Origin: Anarhynchus alexandrinus
Lineage: Eukaryota; Chordata; Aves; Charadriiformes; Charadriidae
Assembly (NCBI GenBank): GCA_008711295.1
Contig: VUYV01000081.1
Location: 3,221,607 to 3,285,606 of the forward strand
Direction of reading: 5' to 3'
Length of the DNA stretch: 64,000 nucleotides
The notes below the pieces were generated by a model. The model was not told where the DNA came from. It searched no databases and was given only the letters and a program-made list of their open reading frames with translations. Of the stretch, positions 13,901 through 25,737 are shown piece by piece. The number at the start of each line of letters is the position of its first letter. The first letter of the stretch is position 1. The position numbers and the translations under genes are program-made.

Positions 13901-14814
13901 ACTGGAGACAGACCTGTTTGTACAGCCTTTCGTGTGAGGAGTTTGTAAAAAAGCTTTGTGGTCGCTGTGTCCCGCACTGTGGTGGACCAGATAAAACTCT
14001 CGGCTCTGTCCAGAATTTGGGGTCATCACTATTACTTAATTTTACTTAAATGTTACTTAATAGACTCACATCTTAGGTTTAGAAATGTATACTCCAGAGA
14101 AGTACTATTAGGAAATAATCAACGGATGATGTGTACACACATATACACATATATGTTGTAAATCTTGTCAGAGTCTGAAAGTGTATTTGGCTTTTGTTTA
14201 ATGTCTGGGTGTTTGCACACAGTTCACCTGGTCTGGAATAGAAACTGGAAGTTCACATTCTCTCCCTTCCTCTTCCTCTCCAGTTCACTGTTTGTCTAAT
14301 TACTAAATATATATGTTTGTCTATTCCCCCCCCTTACTTTAAATAGATGTCTATATGTAGTGTGTATAAAATGCACAATATATTGTTTATGCTTTTATAT
14401 GTATAATATTCCCATTCTAAATAGCAAATAAGCTATGTAAGATTATATAAGCCAGCTAATACTGTTTTTAAAGATTTATTCACCAACTATTTGAGCACCA
14501 GACACGTAAAGCAAAAATTACCTTACTTGTTAGAAAACCTGAAAATGTAAAGCAAGAGTGAAATACTGGGTCTTCAGAAAACACTGCAAATAGTGTGAAC
14601 AAGTTGTTAGCCTTCCTAAGAAGCCAATGACAGAGGGAAATATCACACCCAATTTTCAGATCGATGTTTGGGGAACTTAATAATGTTCCATAAGGTGTAT
14701 TCTAGGTCACAGAGTGCCGTGTTCCTCTCCTGCAGTTATCACTAAGGGTGTGTGCGTGTATGTAAAATACATATACTTATATCTATAGTTCATATATATA
14801 TATAGTCCTTTGAG

Positions 14815-15935
14815 AATGTATTGAGCTCCTTTGTAAAAGTCATTAGGCCTCACTGCTCCAATTTGGGCAACTGTTTCCAGCACCACTGATTTTCTAATTG
14901 AGATCCTTCTTATTTTTGATCTGAATTTATTTGTGTTCAGCTTGTACCCACTTGTCCTTGAGCCAAAATTGGGGTAAGTAATTCTTTTGTTCTGCTCTTA
15001 TTTTATCTGCACTGATAATGCAGATAATCATAGACAATGGTTGTATCTATTCAGTCCTTCTTCTTTCGTTCTTCCTTTTGCACCCTCAGTTTTCTGATGG
15101 TTGATCTCTGGAATATGGGCAATGGGGACTGTCTCCAGGGTGTTGGATGAGGGCATTGGAGTATCTCTGATGGTGGAATTAATGTATTTACTGGAAGTTC
15201 CTAACTGAAGGATCCTAGGATCACGTTTGCCTTTTTGACAGCTGCACAATATTGGCAGTTGATAATCCTTCTTTATCCAAGAAGTGCATCCAGGACCTCT
15301 TCCTCCCAAGTAAATGCAAGTTGTTAGCAGAGACTTCTGCTATGAACTGAGAATGCATTGAGTCCCTTGTGTAAGACTTTCTACTACAAATTTTCATCCC
15401 ATTTCTCTGTTCCGATCTTCTGAGTCATCTGTTTGTTTCTGTGCAGTATCCCAGACCTTCTCTAAGCTGATGACATCTCTTAAATTTATCAGCCCACTCC
15501 CACTTTTTGTGCTGAGTCATAATTCAAAATATTCAAAAATCTGTTTAAACTCGAAGAAATCCACTTATAATTCTTCCTCACCTTCAATTGTTCCTGTCGG
15601 CTGTGCTCTTTATTTTAGTCAGTTATTTATCAACAACAGCTTAGTTAACAATTGCTAGTGGGGCATGATATTTAATGTTTTGCTGAAGTTAATGTAGGTA
15701 AGGTCTATTGCGTTTTATTTATCGAAAAACTGACTGTTAAAGAATTCAGGATTGCTGCAACAGAATCTGCTTGATCTAACTTGTGTTTCAGTTTCTCGTG
15801 TTTTCCATTTACCTTCCTGTCCTTATATATTCTTTTTCCTTCAAAATTTGTTGTAGGCTTTTCGTGCATTTGAAGTCATGTTGATGGGCCGATAATTACT
15901 GAATTAGCTTCTTTAAGGATTAGTTAATGCTGCGT
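14815..15935 (-). mobile_element. Old, decayed CR1/L3-like LINE copy
   Basis: Read on the minus strand, several blocks resemble CR1-type LINE 3' regions in the right order. From right to left there is a ggccgataattac block near 15890, a cctttttgacagctgcacaat block near 15230, and an aattgagatccttcttatttttgatctg block near 14900. The copy is full of substitutions and stops and lacks the (ATTCTATG)n tail of the young copies. It therefore appears much older than the other CR1 elements here. Boundaries are approximate and no intact reading frame remains. Confidence 0.45.
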
Positions 15936-18401
15936 CTGTTTTGATCGCTCAGCCGTGTAGTCAGCGTGGGGAAGAAGGTGTAGAGGGGAAAACCACGGTG
16001 TCTGTGTTCACTTTGCACATCAAGACAGCTGGCCACCACAATTTCAGTGCTTTAGAAACCGGGGAACGGTATCTGGGAAAGGGATACCGTAAACCTGGGG
16101 GGTAGTCAATGCCTCAAAGAAAAGCTAGGTGGAAAAATAGCCGGGTTTGCTTGCCTCTGTGTTGGCCAGCTATCAACGCCCTGACTAACACCCCCTCTGC
16201 TGAGAGTCTGGTAATTGTCCACTCTGGAGAATATCTTCTACTCTACTGCTTTGATGTACTCTGCCTTCACCAAAACGGACGCGGGGATAGTTCTTATTCG
16301 TGCCATCAGCTCCTGGGAGCCAAAGCCTGCAGCTCACTAATAGTAAGCTTGTGTTCTTGTCTACCGGGAATGTAAAAAGCCCTGAAATATGTGTGACATA
16401 AAACAGCACAACATAAGGTTCCAGGCTGTTCTTGTTACTTTCTGTTGTCAGCACAGTTGTTGGTTTTCAAATTTAAATGTTAATTTAGCATTAACGAAGA
16501 ATTCTTGATTCTCTCCTCTGAAATGGAGGTGGATAAAGGTGATGTCTTTGACAGCTCAGCTCAGCCTCTCCTTGATATGGCAAGATGTGGCAATGCTTGG
16601 CCCTGTGCGGATCATCAGTCACGCTGAAAAGTATTTGCATCGTCGGAGAGAAGCGTGTGCGTGGCTTTCCAGTGAAATCCCATTTCATTCTCCTACATTT
16701 GCTACAATCCCGCAACTGTTTTTATTTCGGTTGGGGCTTGCTCCTGGTTGCGCTGTGTGATCCTTCTTGTGTTCATCCACCAATTACCCCCTTAACCATA
16801 TCTTCTACCTTGGAACGCTGCCTTCAGTGCCTGGTAGTAGCACCACTGGTCCGTGGTGTGGTAGCCATGGACCGGTCTCCCTCACCCCTTTCCCCAGAGA
16901 TGTGGGATGAAAAGAGAGCAGGCCGGATCGGAGTCCTCTTTTGCTGGCAGGTTCATAAAAACATACTTGTTTAATGGTGAGAAATAGCACCGACAGCATG
17001 TCACAGTTCATTTAAGTTATCTGCTAAACGGTATCCAGAACTACAGAATAAATGTCTTTACTCGGGATGACAGCCTTTCCAATGATAGTATAAGCTCTGG
17101 AGGACAACCCTGCCCATGTTTCTCCAAGAAGTATACACCGTTTAACAATCTTTAGCAAGTCTTGATTGTTTAGACCACCTAAAAAATTAAATTTTTAAAA
17201 TCCCTGACTGTTACACTTACCTGGTTTTCTTTCTTGCGTTGTGTTACATCTGCATTTTTAAAGTTCATTTTTCCATACTATATTTCTGTGATATCCTTGT
17301 GATGTGTCAGAACATTAAAAAAAATATGTTTTCAAGTAGCCCCTGTGAGACTAACACTATGCAGTCGTTCAGCAGCAAATATTTAGTTGGGATGTTTAAC
17401 AGTAATTAGGATCTTCCTATTGGGCCTTAGGTGAACTCACAATAATAGTAAAATCTTACTATTAACCCATTTGGCAAACTACTTCAAGCAGGGGCAAATT
17501 TCCTTCCGGTTTTGGTCGCTGCGTCTAACCCTGAGATTTTCAGACTGAGGCTATTTAAAAACCTCCGTTCCCATATAGCGGGGAACTGAAAATGAAGACA
17601 GATGAATAACATTTAAGCAGCTTTGCAAGTGTGTCGTGAAAATTTACCAGCTCTGTAACAAAAGCTATGCACCTGCCTGCTTTCAAGGTTATTTTTGTAA
17701 GATAAGGAGACCCAAAAACTAATGACAATTTATGTTCTTAATATAACGAGGGTAGATTTTTGCAAGGCTACTGCAAGGCAGCTTTTTCCTGATAACTTCG
17801 GTGTTTTGATTGCTTCTTCAGGGTCCGGTCCTGCTCCTATGAAAATTGATATAACTGTGGATGCTCTCACTTTCCATATATAAGTCTAACCACCTTTTAA
17901 ATCTTTGAGTGTTTAGCCTTGATGTGTCTTGTGCCAGTAGTTCCGTAATTAATGTTATACTTAAAGGTGTTTTGGGGTTTTTTTTCTCCCTTCATGATTT
18001 TTGTTTTCCATCTTTCAAACTAATTGGAAGCGCTGTTGTTTTTGCATTATGAGGCTGAAGACTTATTTTTGCACTGGTTTTGTTCTCTAAAAGACAGATA
18101 GAATCTTCTCTTGCCCATTTCTTGTACTATTCTTTTCTGGAGTTGCAGTCATATCCGTTACCAGTTCACGATTGCACTCCAAAAAAAATTGCCATCCTAA
18201 AAAATTAAATACTAAAAAGTAGTTGTAAGTGTTTATTGTGCCTTGTGATAGTGCTAATTGGTGGTAGCCTCATAGTAACAGGCATTGTGCTAGTTTCTGG
18301 AAATGCTTCCTTAATGTGTGATCCCTCAGCTACTCATCACAGAAGTTGTAGTAAAATAGCTGTTATGGAAGTGGCCATAGGGAAGGAGAGTATGGTAAGA
18401 G

Positions 18402-18426
18402 CTACTTTAGTTCTGAACTAAAGTAG
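18402..18426. repeat. Perfect 12-bp hairpin with one-base loop
   Basis: CTACTTTAGTTC, a single T, then the exact reverse complement GAACTAAAGTAG. This intronic perfect palindrome sits at the edge of an AT-rich stretch. Its function is unknown and it may simply be a product of replication slippage. Confidence 0.85.
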
Positions 18427-18895
18427 TGACGATGGGAAATACGAAAGAAATAGAAAAGGGTAATAGATTATTCTGTATTTGTTTGACTTGTTCTTTGTGA
18501 ACAGTAAGTCCATATATGGAAAAGCCAGATTCCACCTTTAGTTGTACATATGGAAATACATCCTTATCCCAAATGTGGTATCTCATTACTTGGACTTGAT
18601 CCTGAACGGTCTTTAGAATTCTAATTTGATTCAAGTCAAGGTTGCTAAATGCTTCCAGGTCTCCAGTTTCAAAAGATTGTCTCAGTGGCATGGCTGACAT
18701 TACTGTAATCTTTTCTCCGCTTATGTAAAGCGGTGTAATCTTTTTGAGTGCTACACTTGCACTTCCCACACTACCAGGGATTTAGCCTTAGTTTTAGCTA
18801 TGTGACTTGCACGTAGTCAAAAAGAACTTTCAGGTTTTGGGGTTGGGTTTTTTTTTCCCCCTTTGCTTGGATCACTTGAGCGGCTGACCTTTTGT

Positions 18896-18966
18896 ATATA
18901 TATAAAAAAAATATGCGTGCGTGTGTATATATGCATGTGTGTATATATATACACACACACACACAG
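18896..18966. repeat. (TA)n/(CA)n microsatellite
   Basis: Alternating TATATA, GTGTGT and ACACAC runs form a compound dinucleotide microsatellite that is partly self-complementary. Confidence 0.85.
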
Positions 18967-19353
18967 TTTCAGAACTAAAAAAAAGCTCATCTGTAAATAG
19001 ACACCAAGCACAGACAATTGCACAGAATAAATGTTTGGAAGCACGTGACTTAAAAGCACTTTGACTTTAACTTTTACCAGCGTGAAGGCTGTTGTAATCT
19101 GCTGTGCCTTATCACGCATGTGTTAGATGATGCAAATACTTGTGCCTCCCAAATCAGTTTTATGAATAAAATGCACAAACAAGCTAAGCAGAGGCATGTG
19201 TATGCTCGGGAAGAGGCTTTCATAGGCTGGGCATAAATGGGATTTCTTCATTGACTTTCTGTAATGTTTAACCCACCTCAATAAAATCCGCAGAAAATGT
19301 GTCTAACATTTTGTCCTTTTTAAATTTCCATTTTTAATAGCAAGACGACACTC

Positions 19354-19473
19354 CAGGCAGTGCATTTCTGGGGGATTATTGCATTTCTCGGGTGGCTGAA
19401 GTCACTCACCCTTCAGCCTCGTGCCTCGCAACACACCCGAGGCGAGCAATAATCCCCAGCAAGGCACTGCCTG
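19354..19473. repeat. Long imperfect palindrome (about 28-bp arms)
   Basis: The left arm at 19354-19382 (CAGGCAGTGC...GGATTATTGC) pairs with the reverse complement of the right arm at 19446-19473, with about 26 of 28 bases matching. Between them are nested smaller inverted repeats: GGCTGAA with TTCAGCC, and GCCTCG with CGAGGC. The whole 120-bp block can fold into a branched hairpin. The style resembles ancient palindromic conserved vertebrate repeats (Eulor/UCON type), but I cannot assign a family from memory. Confidence 0.75.
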
Positions 19474-20338
19474 TCTTATCTTATTGCTTAATTATTATAC
19501 CTATTTAATGCTGCTTAGAACATTGTCAGCTGTTGAGAAAAGGTAATTATCACTAGTCAAATGAAAAACACTTTTTTGGCTGCCTTACGGATACACATTT
19601 TACTGGTACCTTGATACATAATGAAGCCTGATAGCAAAACTTTTGCTTGTCTCTTCTTCAAGCCACAGCTGTTTCCCTGCTAAATTCATCCCATCTGTCT
19701 CCCCTTCCGTAAGGCTGTAGGCAGTATAGCATAAGTACAGAAGCAGTTCAGTGCTATTTTGGATAAACATAGCTGAAATTTGAATCTTTGCCATTTGCAA
19801 TGCACACATTTTGTTTTACTGCTGTAAAGAGAGCTGTCAAAATAAAAACTACATGGATAATTTACTGAAATACAGTCAAATAAAGGGATGATCAAAGGGG
19901 AAAAATGGAGATATAATGCGGGGTCACTCTCCCTTTCGTGGTGTGTTCTGAACGATGTAATTGTTGACCTCTTAACGTTGCTGGGTTCAGAGAAATTGGT
20001 AGTGAATAAGAAAAGTAGAAGCCACTGAATTAGAATATAGCGTGAAGAAGTCTAGACTTCATGCCACAAAGGTTAATTGTTGCAGGCAATTATTTGTGAT
20101 AGTGCCCTGTTGAGATACGTAACCAAGGTATAGTTCTTCACTTGTTTTTTTAAGGAGTATAGATTGTGTAAGATAATACAGCTCGGAAATTAAACCCCAC
20201 ATTTCTATGTGTGACACTTTTTCTCTGCAAATGGAAGGACACCAGAATGATCACCGTGAGGCGATGGTCATCTACACCCTCCTTTACTCTTTCCAGTTTT
20301 AGCTGACATGGAAAAATAGATGTTAAAGCTGAATACAG

Positions 20339-20838
20339 TCATTTTAATTGAGTTTGTTGTTCTAAATTGGATTGGTGGTTAGTTACCCAAGGCTTGTGTT
20401 TGAAATTCCAGACTTTCTGGAACAAAAGATCCAAACGCCAATAAGGTCTCTTTGATAGTTCACCTTTTGGACTTGAATAAATCAAGTTCTGTGCAATATA
20501 CAATGTTTGAGATTCTTTCAGATGAAATCGTTTTAAAAAAGATCCTCTATTCTGCTGAAGTGTTGGAAATCCTATGACGCCTGTAGTAAGAGAAGGGTTT
20601 TGACCACTACATCTTGGATATCTTTTCCTTTCACTACTTTGTTGTGTTCTATGTGGCCCATCTTGGAGAAGACTGTATTTCATCAGCACTGTGTCTGTAT
20701 GGCACGTAAATCCTTAGGAGTCTTTTGCAGGAGAACCTTGGAAGCTCTTTCTAGGTTAACCCTGATGTGTATTTGGGATAGTTCCATGTCCTGTGAAAGT
20801 TAATTCTTGAAGGCTGGTGCTTCCAAATTCATATTGTC
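20339..20838 (-). pseudogene. Protein-like minus-strand relic, family unrecognised
   Basis: On the minus strand, protein-like translation appears in consecutive pieces. From 20838 to 20803 it reads NLEAPAFKN, ending in a TAA at 20802-20800. The same frame continues from 20799 to 20686 (QDMELSQIHIRVNLERASK, then KTPKDLRAIQTQC) and meets TGA. A one-base shift at about 20686 opens a frame running to a stop near 20339, including KRFHLKESQTLYIAQNLIY and KRPYWRLDLLFQKVWNFKH. This pattern of stop plus frameshift suits a decayed coding sequence, perhaps a retrocopy, but there is no clear poly(A) tail and I do not recognise the parent. Chance open frames of this size are possible. Confidence 0.25.
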
Positions 20839-21243
20839 TTAGTTAAAGGGGAACAAAGCCATGGTTGTCCTAACCTAGAAGATGGCCTCATTGACAAAGA
20901 AAGAAATAGATGAAGAAATTTGTGTTAGTGGGCAATGAAATGATCTCAGTATAAAATTAATCTAAATGTTCCAAGCAGAAAGTTCCTTTGGGAAAAAGCA
21001 CTTTGTGGAATTCACTAGTACCGAAATACTGATTTTCGTGTTCTGTATTGAGGTAGAGACAGGGAAAAAAGGATGTTAAGTCATTAGCTTCTTCAGAATT
21101 TACAGGATTGTTTTCAAGCTGTATCAAAAGAAACAAAGCCTTTTGTAATATTACTAAGAAAGGTACTGCTACATGAAAAGCTTACACAGTGATTTTCATG
21201 TAAATATATGTAAAATCAATACTCTGCGGCAAGAACCTGTGGC

Positions 21244-21642
21244 AAGGAGCTGGGACTGTTTAGTGTGAGGAAGAGGAGGCTGAGGGGAGACCTCATCACT
21301 CTCTACAACTATTTGAAAGGACACTGCAGAGAGGTTGGTGCTGGTCTCTTCTCACAGGTAATTAATGACAGAACAAGAGGGAATGGCTTCAAGCTCCAAC
21401 AGGGTGGATTTAGACTGAACATGAGGGAAGAATTTTTCCCAGAAAGAGTGGTCGGGCATTGGAATGGGCTGCCCAGGGAGGGGGTTGAGTCACCATCCCT
21501 GGATGTGTTGAAGAGCCGTTGAGATGTGGTGTTGGGGGATACGGTGTAGGGGAGAACTTTGTAGAGTAGGGTGGATGGTTGGACTCGATGATCCCAAGGG
21601 TCTCTTCCAACCTAGACAATTCTATGATCCTATGATTCTGTG
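21244..21642 (+). mobile_element. CR1 LINE 3' fragment (subtype with GATCCCAAGGGTCTC)
   Basis: The + oriented 5'-truncated CR1 begins within the ORF2 C-terminal coding region (frame reads [16 protein letters not shown], then RTRGNGFKL and [13 protein letters not shown]). It ends with TTGGACTCGATGATCCCAAG, TTCTATGATCCTATGATTCTG. CR1 is the dominant avian non-LTR retrotransposon, and this copy has only about 400 bp and cannot move. Sequence at 28230 belongs to the same subtype. Confidence 0.93.
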
Positions 21643-24600
21643 AACCACGGCTGCATTATTCCTTCACATTTACAGGAATGTTCGAATTTCTCGGTCTTTA
21701 TACACACTAAATTGAAACATATTCAAAGGTTGTGAAATATTACTTTCAGTTTTGTTCAGTAATGACTATAAATAAGGATGTTATAGTCTGGGAGACTATA
21801 TGTTGGCATTTAGTCCTCCTGTAACTAATCCAGGAGCTGGTAAGGCAGCTACTGAGCTAGAACTTACACTCTCATCTTTCAGTTTAAAGGAAGAGAGACT
21901 CCACTATTTTTAAAAGAAGCCCAATTCTTCAAGGACTCCACCATATGTAAAAGCATCTCCCCCTCTGCCTCCCTTAGGGCTTGACTAAAAGAATAGTTGT
22001 ATAGACTTGTCTGAACTTAGCAGGTCACTGAAATATTGCAGTAGACATCCAGGTACTGGGGCCATCTTGGAACAGTTGCTTTTATGGTAAATATATTGTG
22101 ATGTTCTTGAAAGTCCTACTCACTAAGGTCTGAGCTTACCTTTTAAAAATAATGCCGATGGCTTGGTCATCCAGTTTTGTATCCGACGGTGTAAATCACT
22201 TGCAGTAAAAGGGGAGTGTTTAACATCTGATGAAACATGTGCATGCACCAACTTAATGGTTCAAGAAACTTAATAAGCTTTTTTTTATTTTTCTCCTCTC
22301 CGAAAGGAGAGATTTACTTTTGTGCTGTGTTACATATTGGAAATGCTTAGCCTCTGTTAGAATTATTTAGGTAGCTGCTGTAAGTTCATGTGGGAGGCCG
22401 GTACCTTCATGCATAACAAATTTGACAGATCCGCTGCGATTTTTTTCCAACGTGATTCCGAAGCTGCAAATATCTAAAGAAAACTCAATTTTTACAAAGG
22501 GTTTTAACTCTCTTACAGGGTTTGCGCAAACGAGAATTAGGGATGGGGGAGTGGACAACAAGATCAAGAGCCAAACAAGTTACAGTGGTTTCCCATGTGC
22601 AAAGTATTAAGCAAGCTGTCAATCTGAAGTTTTTCACGTATTTGTTACACTTTATTTTTGCAGTCCAGAGTGCCTTACCATAAGTACGTGCGGTTGTTGA
22701 TGATGTGATCAAAAATCCGAGATCGTGTGAATTCCAGGTGATCCTTCACCTGCAGTGCTGAGTATGCTTCCACTTCTTGGGACTGTTTGTGGTGATCTGG
22801 ATCTAATAAGGAGACTTCCTTTTGTCAAATCTCGTACTTCAAATACTCATCTGTTTTTGTCTGGCCATCATCTTTTTTTTTTTTCCTTACATCCAGGATT
22901 TCTTTTTTTTTCTGCCTACGTGTTTTTAGATCAGACAGAAGGCTCTATATTTCCACCCTTTCCTTCTGCAACTTAGTGTAAGGACAAAAGGAAAAGAAGG
23001 AAGGGGTCAGAGGGGAACAGATAGTACCAGACCAAAAAAACCCATTCAGTATGAAATCGGAATTATGGAAGAAGAAAAACACTTTAAAGACAAAATAAGA
23101 AAAACGCTTCTTACAGTGCTGATTTCTGTTCTTTTCCCTATATTTTTTTATGCTTTTCTTTGTTTAAGGTAATTTTAGGTACTCCGTTTCTACATGGGGA
23201 AGGAGTGTTTCCTGCTAAAAATGTTCTGAAGATTTCTGGATCTTCTGAATTAAATAAATAAATAAATTTGGAACGTACACAGTGAACGAAAACCTCTGGG
23301 ACAGGAACTATTTATGCAAAAGCAGAGGTAAAATTAATTTTGGTAAAAGCAGAACTGATTAGAGTCCTGATAGCTAAATTCATAAGGAGATCTCCCAGTT
23401 CCACTTCTGTTAAAGCGGTGTTGTATGATAAATGCCTGATCCTTCCCATGCTACTTTCTTTCCTTTTAATAATCAGGGGAACTTCAGTTGCTGGAAACAT
23501 CTGAATTCATTCAGTCCCTTAAACACAACCGAGAACTGTAGAGCAGGATTGAAAATGAGGGTTACCTGAGATGTTAGTGTCATTTGTGTGAAAATAAAAA
23601 ATCTTAAAAATTTTGTTCCACTAAAATTTGTTCTCTCCTATTAAGCTAATTTCGATTCATATTTTCAAATAGCACATTTGGGGATTCTTTCCTTTGTAAT
23701 CTTTATGGGAAGGAATTTTTTCCTAGTACTTCAGTGATTTTCTGCATCAGATTGGAGGGTAATGTTACAGTCAGTAATGTTTACTTCAACAAATGTAAAT
23801 TCAAATTAAATCTATTATTTAAATAGCATAATGGAAACACATGGTGCTTTGTAGTCATGTAATTAAAGAAGATCTGTGCCTCCAGGAGTTTATGATCTAC
23901 AGATCAAAACCAGTTCCACATGCAGCAGACCTCTTCTAAATATCGGTGTACAACTTGGGGATTTTGTCTCGCGTTTACCTCAGCATAAATTTTACTCTCG
24001 AGCAGAGATTTCACCCAGACCAGTGCAGTACTGGTTGAGATGTAATGCATAGGTATTGTCCTTGACACTTTGTGCAGGGACAGTTAACTCAGCACAGAAA
24101 AACTTGGTGTTTTGACGTCGAGATTTGTACCTCGCTTCTTTAACAGTAACACTGTGAACTAAACTTCATGGATTATGCTAGTTTGGTTAGGGGAAAAACC
24201 ATCAAATTCTTATCTTTAACAAGGAGTCTGACTAGCCATGCTTTTTCTTTCTTTTTTTTTTTTTTCCAGTTGTGAAAGTAATTTTGTGCAAAATTGCATT
24301 TGAGTTAAATTATTCACTTGTCCTGGGGCAATAGCCTGTGTTCACTTTCCAGCTGAGCCAACTGAAAATATGGGAAACAGACCAGCCTAATATTCCATTG
24401 TTGCCTTATATAATGCGGTGTTTTGGAAATGATGATGAAGGCAACCTGGATATTTCATGGATGAAATAGTAGATTCATAAACTGAAAGCTTTGCTTGCTA
24501 TTTGTAATGGTGTTTCCTCCCTTCCTTTCAAAAGTCTGCGCTCACAAATCAGAGATGTTGCTTTTATTTAAAAAAGAAAAGAGGAGGACAAAGAAAAAGA

Positions 24601-25284
24601 AAAAAATCCAGCCTCTTTATGCTTTGAAGAAATCTTTGCCTGAATTGCTGGCTGGGTTCCCTCCAAAGCCCTGGACTCCTTCAAAACTTGGAACCAAGTT
24701 CAGACCCCAGCTAGGGAAGGTGGTGTAATTTGTTTAGTGTGCTTGAAGGCTCAGTGTTCTCCCCACAATACGCTACAAAAGAGTCTGGGGGTAAGCACAT
24801 AGGTTGTTCTTGTCAAGTGTGATGGTTTAAGATTTCTTCCAATTATCATCCTAATTAGGACCCCGAATCAAAAAGAATTTTTCATTTCTTTTGGGCGTGT
24901 GGAGCTAAATGGAGACCTGCCTGTGAACCCTGTGACTCGTAGGTCGCTGCAAACCATTAAGCCCCTCTGTCACTGTAATGACTCCGCTGCAAAATAATTT
25001 AGCAGCTCTAAGAGGCAACTTTTGTCTCCAACCTCGTTGCCTGAGCATTTTCCCCAAGTGAAGGTAAGCTCGGGCAGCACCTCGCGTGTTCCTGTGTTTC
25101 GCTCTGTATTCCGGTGCTTTTTTTTTTCCTCGGTTTTCCTGTTTAGGATTGTACAGCTCAGAGACGCTGCTGTGTTTGGCTTTCCTCAGTTATTTAAATC
25201 CATAAAACAAGAGTTCTGGTCACTGCCTGATCCTCGGAGTTGAGAGTTCTGGCAGCTATCGGAGACTTCTGAGCATTTGGTTTT

Positions 25285-25737
25285 CATAGAATCATAGTAT
25301 CATAGACTGGTTTAGGTTGGAAAGGACCTTGAAGATCATCGAGTTCCAACCCCCCTGCCATAGGCAGGGACACCTCCCACCAGACCAGGCTGCCCAAGGC
25401 CACGTCCAGCCTGGCCTTGAACACCTCCAGGGATGGGGCCTCAACAACCTCTCTGGGCAACCTGGGACAGTGCCTCACCACCCTCACAGTGAAAAACTTC
25501 TTCCTAATGTTCAATCTAACCCTGCCCTCTTCCAGTTTGAAGCCATTCCCCCTCGTCCTATCACTCCATGCCCCAGTAAAAAGTCCCTCCCCAGCTCTCC
25601 TGTAGCCCCTTTAGGGACTGGAAGGCCGCAAGAAGATCTCCCCGGAGCCTTCTCTTCTCCAGGCTGAACAGCCCCAACTCTCTCAGCCTCTCCTCATAGG
25701 AGAGGTGCTCCAGCCCTCGCATCATCCTCGTGGCTCA
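25285..25737 (-). mobile_element. CR1 LINE 3' fragment
   Basis: The minus-oriented CR1 has its tail (CATAGAATCATAG...) at the left edge, followed by the TCGAGTTCCAACCCCCCTGCC block. It then runs into the ORF2 C-terminus, ending near the GCATCATCCTCGTGGCTC block. It is 5'-truncated. Confidence 0.93.

Noticed and set aside
15028..15309. 93-codon minus-strand frame as a gene
   Set aside because: It lies inside the decayed CR1/L3-like copy and is better explained as a LINE remnant.
18407..18769. 120-codon minus-strand frame
   Set aside because: Protein-like in places but no recognised family. Several frames of this length are expected by chance in 64 kb, and no splice sites or signals support it.
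22296..22311. CTCTCC-GAAA-GGAGAG tetraloop-like hairpin
   Set aside because: A GNRA-type loop on a 6-bp stem is attractive, but such short stems are common by chance and no wider fold is visible.
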